Below are positions 28,701 through 41,218 of a stretch of DNA of 64,000 nt, in pieces; the first letter of the stretch is position 1; each line of letters begins with the position of its first letter. The translations under genes were made by a program, and so were the position numbers. The DNA comes from Atherix ibis (lineage: Eukaryota > Arthropoda > Insecta > Diptera > Athericidae). The notes under the pieces are model-generated. The model was not told the DNA's origin and searched no databases. It saw only the letters and a program-made list of their open reading frames with translations. Location of the stretch: assembly GCA_958298945.1 (NCBI GenBank), contig OY282608.1:80276806-80340805 (forward strand). The letters are read 5' to 3'.

Positions 28701-31530
28701 ACAAACCAACAAACCAACAAACTAACAAGCCAACAAACCAACAAACCAACAAACCAACAAACCTACAAACCAACAAGCCAACAAACCAACAAACCAACAA
28801 ACCAACAAACCAACAAACCAACAAACCAACAAACCAACAAACCAACAAACCAACAAACCAACAAGCCAACAAACCAACAAACCAACAAACCAACAAACCA
28901 ACAAAGCAACAAACCAACAAGCTAACAAACCAACAAACCAACAAACCAACAAACCAATAAACCAACAAACCAATAAGCCAACAAACCAACAAACCAACAA
29001 ACGAACAAACCAACAAACCAACAAACCAACAAGCCAACAAGCCAACGAACCAGCAAGCCAACATACGATCAAACCATCAAACCAACAAACCAACAAATAA
29101 ATAAACCAACAAGCCAACAAACCAACAAGCCAACAAACCAACAAACCAACAAACCAACAAGCCAACATACGAACAAACCATCAAACCAACAAACCAACAA
29201 ACAAATGAACCAACAAACGAACAAACCAACAAACGAGCAAACCAACAAACCAACAAACTAACAAACCAACAAAACAACAAGCTAACAAACCAACAAACCA
29301 ACAAACCAATAAACCAAAAAGCCAACAAACCAACAAACCAACAAGCCAACAAACCAACAAGCCAACAAACGAACAAATGAACAAACCAATAAACCAACAA
29401 ACCAACAAGCCAACAAACCAACAAGCCAACATACGAACAAACCATCAAACCAACAAACCAACAAACCAACAAACCAACAAACAAACAAACCAACAAGCCA
29501 ACAAACCAACAAACCAACAAACCAACAAACCACCAAACCAACAAACCAACAAGCCAACAAGCCAACAAGCCAACAAGCCAACAAACCAACAAACCAACAA
29601 ACCAACAAACCAACAAGCCAACAAGCCAACAAACCAATATGCCAACAAACGAACAAACGAACAAACCAATAAACCAACAAACCAATAAGCCAACAAACCA
29701 ACAAACCAACAAACCAACAAGCCAACAAGCCAACAAACCAATACGCCAACAAGCCAACAAACCAACAAACCAACAAACCAACAAACCGACAAAGTAACAA
29801 ACCAACAAACCAACAAGCCAACAAACCAACAAACCAACAAACCAACAAAACAACAAACCAACAAACCAACAAACCAACAAACCAACAAACCAATAAACAA
29901 ACAAACCAACAAAATAACAAACCAACAAGCCAACAAGCCAACAAACCAACAAGCCAACAAACCAACAAACCAACAAACCAACAAACAAACAAACCAACAA
30001 AACAACAAACCAACAAACCAACAAACCAACAAACCAACAAACTAACAAACCAACAAACAAACAAACCAACAAAACAACAAACGAACAATCCAACAATCCA
30101 GCAAACCAACAAACCAACAAACCAACAAGCCAACAAGCCAACAAGCCAACAAACAAACAAACCATCAAACCAACAAACCAACAAACAAACAAACCAACAA
30201 AACAACAAACGAACAAACCAACAATCCAGCAAACCAACAAACCAACAAACCAACAAGCCAACAAGCCAACAAGCAAACAAACGAACAAACCATCAAACCA
30301 ACAAACCAACAAAACAACAAACCAACAAACCAACAAACCAACAAACCAACAAACCAATAAACAAACAAACCAACAAAATAACAAACCAACAAGCCAACAA
30401 GCCAACAAACCAACAAGCCAACAAACCAACAAACCAACAAACCAACAAACAAACAAACCAACAAAACAACAAACGAATAAACCAACAATCCAGCAAACCA
30501 ACAAACCAACAAACCAACAAGCCAACAAGCCAACAAGCCAACAAACAAACAAACCAACAAACCAACAAGCCAACAAACCAACAAACCAACAAACCAACAA
30601 ACCAAAAAACCAACAAACCAACAAGCTAACAAACCAACAAACCAACAAACCAACAAACCAATAAACCAACAAACCAACAAGCCAACAAGCCAACGAACCA
30701 ACAAGCCAACATACGAACAAACCATCAAACCAACAAACCAACAAACAAATAAACCAACAAACGAACAAACCAACAAGCCAACAAACCAACAAACCAACAA
30801 TTCAACAAACGAACAAACCAACAAATCAACAAGCCAACAAACCAACAAACCAACAAACCAACAAACCAACAAACCAACAAACCAACAAACCAACAAACCA
30901 ACAAGCCAACAAGCCAACAAGCCAGCAAGCCAACAAGCCAACAAACCAACAAACCAACAAACCAACAAGCCAACAAGCCAACAAACCAATACGCCAACAA
31001 ACGAACAAACCAACAAACCAACAAACCAACAAGCCAACAAACCAACAAACCAACAAACCAACAAGCCAACAAGCCAACAAACAAATACGCCAACAAGCCA
31101 ACAAACCAACAAACCAACAAACCAACAAACCGACAAAGTAACAAACCAACAAACCAACAAACCAACAAGCCAACAAACCAACAAACCAACAAACCAACAA
31201 ACCAGCAAACCAACAAACCAAAAAACCAACAAACCAACAAGCCAACAAACCAACAAACCAACAAACCAACAAACCACCAAACCAACAAACCAACAAGCCA
31301 ACAAGCCAACAAGCCAACAAGCCAACAAACCAACAAACCAACAAACCAACAAACCAACAAGCCAACAAGCCAACAAACCAATATGTCAACAAACGAACAA
31401 ACGAACAAACCAATAAACCAACAAACCAATAAGCCAACAAACCAACAGACCAACAAACCAACAAGCCAACAAGCCAACAAACCAATACGCCAACAAGCCA
31501 ACAAACCAACAAACCAACAAACCAACAAAC
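28701..31530 (+). repeat. Mosaic C-type array with a 2,680-bp recurrence
   Basis: The word GCCAGCAAGCC with its flanks lies at 28241 and again at 30921, 2,680 bp apart (335 octamers). The following CCAATACG, CGAACAAA and CAAATACGCC words keep the same order over roughly 300 bp. CGACAAAGTAAC lies at 29787 and 31131. Several CCAACAAT-CCAGCAAA pairs occur, near 30092, 30226, 30488 and others. No gene is visible. Confidence 0.65.
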
Positions 31531-33641
31531 CGACAAAGTAACAAACCAACAAACCAACAAGCAAACAAACCAACAAACCAACAAACCAACAAAACAACAA
31601 ACCAACAAACCAACAAACCAACAAACCAACAAACCAATAAACAAACAAACCAACAAAATAACAAACCAACAAGCCAACAAGCCAACAAACCAACAAGCCA
31701 ACAAACCAACAAACCAACAAACCAACAAACAAACAAACCAACAAAACAACAAACCAACAAACCAACAAACCAACAAACCAACAAACAAACAAACCAACAA
31801 AACAACAAACGAACAAACCAACAATCCAGCAAACCAACAAACCAACAAACCAACAAGCCAACAAGCCAACAAGCCAACAAACAAACAAACCATCAAACCA
31901 ACAAACCAACAAACAAACAAACCAACAAAACAACAAACAAACAAACCAACAATCCAGCAAACCAACAAACCAACAAACCAACAAGCCAACAAGCCAACAA
32001 GCAAACAAACGAACAAACCATCAAACCAACAAACCAACAAACAAACAAACCAACAAACCAACAAACCAACAAACCAACAAACCAATAAGCCAACAAGCCA
32101 ACAAGCCAACAAGCCAACAAACCAACTAACCAACAAACCAACAAGCCAACAAGCCGACAAACCAATACGCCAACAAACGAACAAACGAACAAACCAACAA
32201 ACCAACAAACCAACAAGCCAACAAACCAGCAAACCAACAAACCAACAAGCCAACAAACCAATACGCCAACAAGCCAACAAACCAACAAACCAACAAACCA
32301 ACAAACCGACAAAGTAACAAACCAACAAACCAACAAGCCAACAAACCAACAAACCAACAAACCAACAAAACAACAAACCAACAAACCAACAAACCAACAA
32401 ACCAACAAACCAACAAACGAATAAACCAACAAACCAACAAGCCAACAAACCAACAAACCAACAAACCAACAAACGAACAAACCAACAAATCAACAAGCCA
32501 ACAAACCAACAAACCAACAAACCAACAAACCAACAAACCAACAAACCAACAAGCCAACAAGCCAACAAGCCAACAAGCCAACAAACCAACAAACCAACAA
32601 ACCAACAAGCCAACAAGCCAACAAACCAATACGCCAACAAACGAACAAACCAACAAACCAACAAACCAACAAGCCAACAAACCAACAAACCAACAAACCA
32701 ACAAGCCAACAAGCCAACAAACAAATATGCCAACAAGCCAACAAACCAACAAACCAACAAACCAACAAACCGACAAAGTAACAAACCAACAAACCAACAA
32801 GCCAACAAACCAACAAACCAACAAACCAACAAACCAACAAACCAAAAAACCAACAAACTAACAAACAAACAAACCAACAAAACAACAAACCAACAAACCA
32901 ACAATCCAGCAAACCAATAAACCAACAAACCAACAAACCAACATACCAACAAGCCAACAAGCCAACAAACCAACAAGCCAACATACGAACAAACCATCAA
33001 ACCAACAAACCAACAAACCAACAAACAAACAAACCAACAAGCCAACAAACCAACAAACAAACAAACCAACAAAACAACAAACGAACAAGCCAACAAACCA
33101 ACAAACCAACAAACCAACAAACCAACAAACCAACAAACCAACAAACCAACAAACCAACAAGCCAACAAGCCAACAAGCCAACAAGCCAACAAACCAACAA
33201 ACCAACATACCATCAAGCCAACAAGCCAACAAACCAATACGCCAACAAACGAACAAACGAACAAACCAACAAACCAACAAACCAACAAGCCAACAAACCA
33301 ACAAACCAACAAACCAACAAGCCAACAAGCCAACAAACCAATGCGCCAACAAGCCAACAAACCAACAAATCGACAAATTAACAAACCAACAAACCAACAA
33401 GGCAACAAACCAACAAACCAACAAACCAACAAACCAACAAACCAACAAACCAACAAACCAACAAACAAACAAACCAACAAAACAACAACCGAACAAACCA
33501 ACAATCCAGCAAACCAACAAACCAACAAACCAACAAGCCAACAAGCCAACAAGCCAGCAAACGAACAAACCATCAAACCAACAAACGACAAACAAATAAA
33601 CGATAAAACGAACAAACCAACAAACCAACAAACCAACAAAC
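31531..33641 (+). repeat. Tandem unit of about 2.1 kb, copy 1
   Basis: The unit starts at CGACAAAGTAAC at 31531 and repeats from 33642. Later pairs are CCATCAAACC at 32018 and 34089, and CATACCATCAAGCC near 33207 and 35294. The offset drifts between 2,071 and 2,127 bp, so several octamer gains and losses separate the copies. The right end, 33585-33610, has a cluster of changes not found in copy 2. Confidence 0.7.
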
Positions 33642-35710
33642 CGACAAAGTAACAAACCAACAAACCAACAAGCCAACAAACCTACAAACCAACAAACCAA
33701 CAAAACAACAAACCAACAAACCAACAAACCAACAAACCAACAAACCAACAAACAAACAAACCAACAAAATAACAAACCAACAAGCCAACAAGCCAACAAA
33801 CCAACAAGCCAACAAACCAACAAACCAACAAACCAACAAACAAACAAACCAACAAAACAACAAACCAACAAACCAACAAACCAACAAACCAACAAACTAA
33901 CAAACCAACAAACAAACAAACCAACAAAACAACAAACGAACAAACCAACAATCCAGCAAACCAACAAACCAACAAACCAACAAGCCAACAAGCCAACAAG
34001 CCAACAAACAAACAAACCATCAAACCAACAAACCAACAAACAAACAAACCAACAAGCCAACAAGCCAACAAGCCAACAAACGAACAAACCATCAAACCAA
34101 CAAACCAACAAACAAACAAACCAACAAACCAACAAACCAACAAACCAACAAACCAACAAGCCAACAAGCCAACAAGCCAACAAGCCAACAAACCAACAAA
34201 CCAACAAACCAACAAGCCAACAAGCCAACAAACCAATACGCCAACAAACGAACAAATGAACAAACCAACAAACCAACAAACCAACAAGCCAACAAACCAG
34301 CAAACCAACAAACCAACAAGCCAACAAGCCAACAAACCAATACACCAACAAGCCAACAAACCAACAAACCAACAAACCAACAAACCGACAAAGTAACAAA
34401 CCAACAAACCAACAAGCCAACAAACCAACAAACCAACAAACCAACAAAACAACAAACCAACAAACCAACAAACCAACAAACCAACAAACCAACAAACGAA
34501 TAAACCAACAAACCAACAAGCCAACAAACCAACAAACCAACAAACCAACAAACGAACAAACCAACAAATCAACAAGCCAACAAACCAACAAACCAACAAA
34601 CCAACAAACCAACAAACCAACAAACCAACAAGCCAACAAGCCAACAAGCCAACAAGCCAACAAGCCAACAAACCAAAAAACCAACAAACCAACAAGCCAA
34701 CAAGCCAACAAACCAATACGCCAACAAACGAACAAACCAACAAACCAACAAACCAACAAGCCAACAAACCAACAAACCAACAAACCAACAAGCCAACAAG
34801 CCAACAAACAAATACGCCAACAAGCCAACAAACCAACAAACCAACAAACCAACAAACCGACAAAGTAACAAACCAACAAACCAACAAACCAACAAGCCAA
34901 CAAACCAACAAACCAACAAACCAACAAACCAACAAACCAAAAAACCAACAATCCAACAAACAAACAAACCAACAAAACAACAAACCAACAAACCAACAAT
35001 CCAGCAAACCAACAAACCAACAAACCAACAAACCAACATACCAACAAGCCAACAAGCCAACAAACCAACAAGCCAACATACGAACAAACCATCAAACCAA
35101 CAAACCAACAAACCAACAAACAAACAAACCAACAAGCCAACAAACCAACAAACAAACAAACCAACAAAACAACAAACGAACAAGCCAACAAACCAACAAA
35201 CCAACAAACCAACAAACCAACAAACCAACAAACCAACAAACCAACAAGCCAACAAGCCAACAAGCCAACAAGCCAACAAACCAACAAACCAACATACCAT
35301 CAAGCCAACAAGCCAACAAACCAATACGCCAACAAACGAACAAACGAACAAACCAACAAACCAACAAACCAACAAGCCAACAAACCAACAAACAAACAAA
35401 CCAACAAGCCAACAAGCCAACAAACCAATGCGCCAACAAGCCAACAAACCAACAAATCGACAAATTAACAAACCAACAAACCAACAAGCCAACAAACCAA
35501 CAAACCAACAAACCAACAAACCAACAAACCAACAAACAAACAAACAAACAAACCAACAAAACAACAACCGAACAAACCAACAATCCAGCAAACCAACAAA
35601 CCAACAAACCAACAAGCCAACAAGCCAACAAGCCAACAAGCCAGCAAACGAACAAACCATCAAACCAACAAACCAACAAACAAATAAACGAATAAACGAA
35701 CAAACCAACA
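33642..35710 (+). repeat. Tandem unit of about 2.1 kb, copy 2
   Basis: This is the partner of 31531-33641. AATGCGCC lies at 33340 in copy 1 and 35427 in this copy (offset 2,087). The segment ends near 35690 in CAAATAAACGAATAAACG, a clean version of the disturbed patch at 33585-33610. The array then passes into CGAACAAA-rich sequence with CCAACCAA units. Confidence 0.7.
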
Positions 35711-37870
35711 AACCAACAAACCAACAAACCAACAAACCAACAAACCAACCAACTAACAAGCCAACAAGCCAACAAACCGACAATCCAACAAGCGAGCAAA
35801 TGAACAAAATAATAAACCAACAAACCAACAAACGAACAAAATAACAAACCAACAAACCAACAAACCAACAAACCAACAAACCAACAAACCAACAAACCAA
35901 CAAGCCAACAAGCCAACAAGCCAACAAGCCAACAAACCAACAAACCAACAAACCAACAAGCCAACAAGCCAACAAACCAATATGGCAACAAACGAACATA
36001 CCAACAAACCAACAAACCAAAAAGCCAAAAACCAACAAACCAACAAGCCAACAAGCCAACAAACCAATACGCCAACAAGCCAACAAACCAACAAACCAAC
36101 AAACCAACAAACCGACAAAGTAACAAACCAACAAACCAACAAACCAACAAGCCAACAAACCAACAAACCAACAAACCAAAAAACCAACAAACCAAAAAAC
36201 CAAAAAACTAACAAACCAACAAACAAACAAACCAACAAACCAACAAACCAACAAACAAGAAACCAACAAACCAACAAACCAACAAACCAACAAACCAACC
36301 AACCAACAAGCCAACAAACTGACAAGCCAACAAACGAACAAACGAACAAACCAATAAACCAACAAACCAACAAACGAACAAACCAACAAACCAAGAAACC
36401 AACAAACCAACAAACCAATAAACCAAGAAACCAACAAGCCAACATACAAATAAACCATCAAACCAACAAACCAACAAACAAATAAATCAACAAACGAACA
36501 AACCAACAAACCAACAAGCCAACAAACCAACAAACCAACAAACCAAGAAACCAACAAACCAACAAAACAACAAACCAACAAGCCAACAAGCCAACAAGCC
36601 AACAAGCCAACAAACCGAAAAACCAACAAACCAACAAGCCAACAAGCCAACAAACCAATACGCCAACAAACGAACAAACGAACAAACCAACAAACCAACA
36701 AACCAACAATCCAACAAACCAACAAACCAACAAGCCAACAAGCCAACAAACCAATACGCCAACAAGCCAACAAACCAACAAACCAACAAACCGACAAAGT
36801 AACAAACCAACAAACCAACAAGCCAACAAACCAACAAACCAACAAACCAACAAACCAACAAGCCAACATACGAACAAACCATCAAACCAGCAAACCAACA
36901 AACAAATAAACCAACAAACCAAAAAACCAACAAACGAACAAACCAACAAACCAACAAACTAACAAACCAACAAACCAACAAGCTAACAAACCAACAAACC
37001 AACAAACCAACAAACCAACAAACCAACAAGCCAACAAACCGACAAGCCAACAAACGAACAAACGAACAAACCATCAAACCAACAAACCAACAAACCAATA
37101 AACCAACAAACCAACAAACCAGCAAACCAACAAACCAACAAACCAACAAACCAACAAACCAACAAGATAACAAGCCAACAAACCAACAAAATAACAACCC
37201 AACAAACCAAAAAACCAACAAACCAACAAGCCAACAAACGAACAAATCAACAAACATACAAACCAACAAACCAACAAACCAACAAACCAACAAGCCAAGA
37301 AACCAACAAACCAACAAACAAATAAACCAACAAACACACAAACAAATAAACTTACAAACCAACAAATCAACATACCAACAAACCAACAAACCAACAAGCC
37401 AACAAACCAACAAACCAACAAGCCAACAAACCGAAATACAAACAAACGAAATAACGAACAAACCAACAAACCAACAAACCAAAAAATCAACAAACGAACA
37501 AACCAACAAACCAACAAACTAACAAACCAACAAACCAACAAACTAACAAACCAATAAACCAACAAACCAACAAACCAACAAACCAACAAACCAACAAACC
37601 AACAAGCCAACAAACCAACAAACCAACAAACCAACAAACCAACAAACCAACAAACCAACAAACCAACAAACCAACAAGCCAACAAACCAACAAACCAACA
37701 AACCAACAAACCAACAACCCAACAACGCAACAAACCAACAAACCAACAAGCTAACAAACCAACAAACCAACAAACCAATAAACCAACAAACCAACAAGCC
37801 AACAAACCAACAAACCAATAAACGAACAAACCAACAAACCAACAAACCAACAAGCCAACATACGAACAAA
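35711..37870 (+). repeat. Heterogeneous transition zone
   Basis: This stretch mixes B-like words (CGAACAAACGAACAAACC near 36331, CCAACCAA near 36298, CAAATAAACTTAC near 37343) with C-like words (CCAATATGG near 35978, CGACAAAGTAAC near 36112 and 36791). Register breaks are common, for example AAAAACCAAC near 36028 and ACAAGAAACC near 36255. A degenerate AACTAACG, reading AAATAACG, lies near 37450. I could not assign it to a clear higher-order unit. Confidence 0.6.
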
Positions 37871-38019
37871 CCAACAAACAAACAAACCAACAAAACAACA
37901 AACCAACAAACCAATAAACGAACAAACCAACAAACCAACAAACCAACAAACCAACAAACAAACAAACCAACAAAACAACAAACCAACAATCCAGCAAACC
38001 AACAAACCAACAAGCCAAC

Positions 38020-38710
38020 AAGCCAACAAACCAACAAGCCAACATACGAACAAACCATCAAACCAACAAACCAACAAACAAATAAACCAACAAACGAACA
38101 AACCAACAAACCAACAACCCAACAAACCAACAAACCAACCAACCAACAAACCAACAAACCAACAAGCCAACAAACTAACAAACCAACAAACCAACAAACC
38201 AACAAACCAACAAACCAACAAACCAACAAACAAACAAACCAACAAAACAACAAACCAACAAACCAACAATCCAGCAAACCAACAAACCAACAAACCAACA
38301 AACCAACAAACCAACAAGCCAACAAGCCAACAAACCAACAAGCCAACAAACCAACAAACCAACAAACAAACAAACCAACAAACCAACAAACCAACAAGCC
38401 AACAAGACAACAAGCCAACAAGCCAACAAACCAACAAACCAACAAACTAATAAGCCAACAAGCCAACAAACCAATACGCCAACAAACAAACAAACGAACA
38501 AACCAACAAACCAACAAACCAACAAGCCAACAAACCAACAAACCAACAAACCAACAAGCCAATAAGCCAACAAGCCAATACGCCAACAAGCCAACAAACC
38601 AACAAACCAACAAACCAACAAATAAATAAACCAACAAAACAACAAACCAACAAGCCAACAAGCCAACAAACCAACAAGCCAGCAAACCAACAATCCAACA
38701 AACCAACAAA
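38020..38710 (+). repeat. 1,096-bp-offset duplication, copy 1
   Basis: CATACGAAC at 38043 and AAGACAAC at 38404 recur at 39139 and 39500, both offset 1,096 bp (137 octamers). AATACG at 38577 and AATAAATAAACC at 38621 recur 1,104 bp away, at 39681 and 39725. One octamer was therefore gained between these points in copy 2. Confidence 0.8.
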
Positions 38711-39114
38711 CAAACAAACCAACAAACCAATAAACAAACAAACCAACAAACCAACAAACCAACAAACCAACAATCCAGCAAACCAACAAACCAACAAACC
38801 AACAAACCAACAAGCCAACAAACCAACAAGCCAACATACGAACAAACCATGAAACCATCAAACCAACAAACCAACAAACAAAAAAACCAACAAACGAACA
38901 AACCAACAAACCAACAAGCTAACAAACCAACAAACCAACAAACCAACAAACCAACAAACCAACAAGCCAACAAACCAACAAACCAACAAACCAACAAACC
39001 AACAAACCAACAAACCAACAAACAAACAAACCAACAAAACAACAAACCAACAAACCAACAATCCTGCAAACCAACAAACCAACAAACCAACAAACCAACA
39101 AACCAACAAGCCAA

Positions 39115-39815
39115 CAAGCCAACAAACCAACAAGCCAACATACGAACAAACCATCAAACCAACAAACCAACAAACAAATAAACCAACAAACGCACAAACC
39201 AACAAACCAACAACCCAACAAACCAACAAACCAACCAACCAACAAACCAACAAACCAACAAGCCAACAAACTAACAAACCAACAAACCAAGAAACCAACA
39301 AACCAACAAACCAACAAACCAACAAACAAACAAACCAACAAAACAACAAACCAACAAACCAACAATCCAGCAAACCAACAAACCAACAAACCAACAAACC
39401 AACAAACCAACAAGCCAACAAGCCAACAAACCAACAAGCCAACAAACCAACAAACCAACAAACAAACAAACCAACAAACCAACAAACCAACAAGCCAACA
39501 AGACAACAAGCCAACAAGCCAACAAACCAACAAACCAACAAACTAATAAGCCAACAAGCTAACAAACCAATACGCCAACAAACAAACAAACGAACAAACC
39601 AACAAACCAACAAACCAACAAGCCAACAAACCAACAAACCAACAAACCAACAAACCAACAAGCCAATAAGCCAACAAGCCAATACGGCAACAAGCCAACA
39701 AACCAACAAACCAACAAACCAACAAATAAATAAACCAACAAAACAACAAACCAACAAGCCAACAAGCCAACAAACCAACAAGCCAGCAAACCAACAATCC
39801 AACAAACCAACAAAC
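39115..39815 (+). repeat. 1,096-bp-offset duplication, copy 2
   Basis: This is the partner of 38020-38710. It carries AACGCACAAACC near 39189 where copy 1 has AACGAACAAACC, and CCAATACGGC near 39679 where copy 1 has CCAATACGCC. The extra octamer lies between 39500 and 39681. Confidence 0.8.
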
Positions 39816-41218
39816 AAACAAACCAACAAAACAACAAACCAACAAACCAACAATCCAGCAAACCAACAAACCAACAAACCAACAAACCAACAAACCAACA
39901 AGCCAACAAGCCAACAAGCCAACAAACCAACAAGCCAACATACGAACAAACCATCAAACCAACAAACAAACAAACAAATAAACCAACAAACGAACAAACC
40001 AACAAACCAACAAGCCAACAAACCAACAAACCAACAAACCAACAAACCAACAAACCAACAAACCAACAAACCAACAAGCCAACAAGCCAACAAGCCAACA
40101 AGCCAACAAACCAACAAACCATGAAAAACCAACAAGCCAACAAGCCAACAAACCAATACGACAACAAACGAACAAACGAACAAACCAACAAACCAACAAG
40201 CCAACAAATCAACAAACCAACAAACCAACAAACCAACAAGCCAACAAGCCAACAAACCAACAAACAAACAAACCAACAAAACAACAAACCAACAAACCAA
40301 CAATCCAGCAAACCAACAAACCAACAAACCAACAAACCAACAAACCAACAAGCCAACAAACCAACAAACCAACAAACCAACAAACCAACAAACCAACAAA
40401 GCAATAAACCAACAAACCAACAAGCTAACAAACCAACAAACCAACAAACCAATAAACCAACAAACCAACAAGCTAACAAACCAACAAACCAACAAACCAA
40501 CAAACCAAGAAACCAACAAACCAACAAGCCAAAAAACCAAAAAATTAACAAACCAACAAACCAACAAGCCAACAAACCAACAAACCAACAAACCAACAAA
40601 CCAACAAACCAACAAACAAACAAACCAACAAAACAAAAAACCAACAATCCAGCAAACCAACAAACCAACAAACCAACAAACCAATAAACAAACAAACCAA
40701 CAAACCAACAAACCAACAAACCAACAATCCAGCAAACCAACAAACCAACAAACCAACAAACCAACAAACCAACAAACCAACAAACCAAGAAGCCAACATA
40801 CGAACAAACCATCAAACCAACAAACCAACAAACAAAAAAACCAACAAACGAACAAACCAACAAACCAACAAGCTAACAAACCAACAAACCAACAAACCAA
40901 CAAACCAACAAACCAACAAGCCAACAAACCAACAAACCAACAAACCAACAAACCAACAAACCAACAAACCAACAAACAAACAAACCAACAAAACAACAAA
41001 CCAACAAACCGTCAATCCTGCAAACCAACAAACCAACAAACCAACAAACCAACAAACCAACAAGCCAACAAACCAACAAGCCAACAAGCCAACAAACCAA
41101 CAAGCCAACATACGAACAAACCATCAAACCAACAAACCAACAAACAAATAAACCAACAAACGAACAAACCAACAAACCAACAAGCCAACAAACCAACAAA
41201 CCAACAAACCAACAAACC
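39816..41218 (+). repeat. C-type array preceding the 2,970-bp pair
   Basis: This is octamer array rich in CCAACAAT-CCAGCAAA pairs and CATACGAAC words. It contains the first example of the 10-bp unit CCATGAAAAA, near 40119, and a paired CCAAAAAA followed by TTAACAAA near 40531. One site near 41010 carries CCGTCAATCCTGC, a locally unusual cluster of substitutions. Nothing coding is apparent. Confidence 0.7.

Noticed and set aside
30826..33663. Long - strand open frames encoding Leu/Val/Cys/Trp/Phe-rich repeats that would score as membrane proteins
   Set aside because: The pure octamer is open in every frame, all three - frames give the same octapeptide, and equally long frames overlap throughout. 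There is no codon structure, promoter context or conserved domain.
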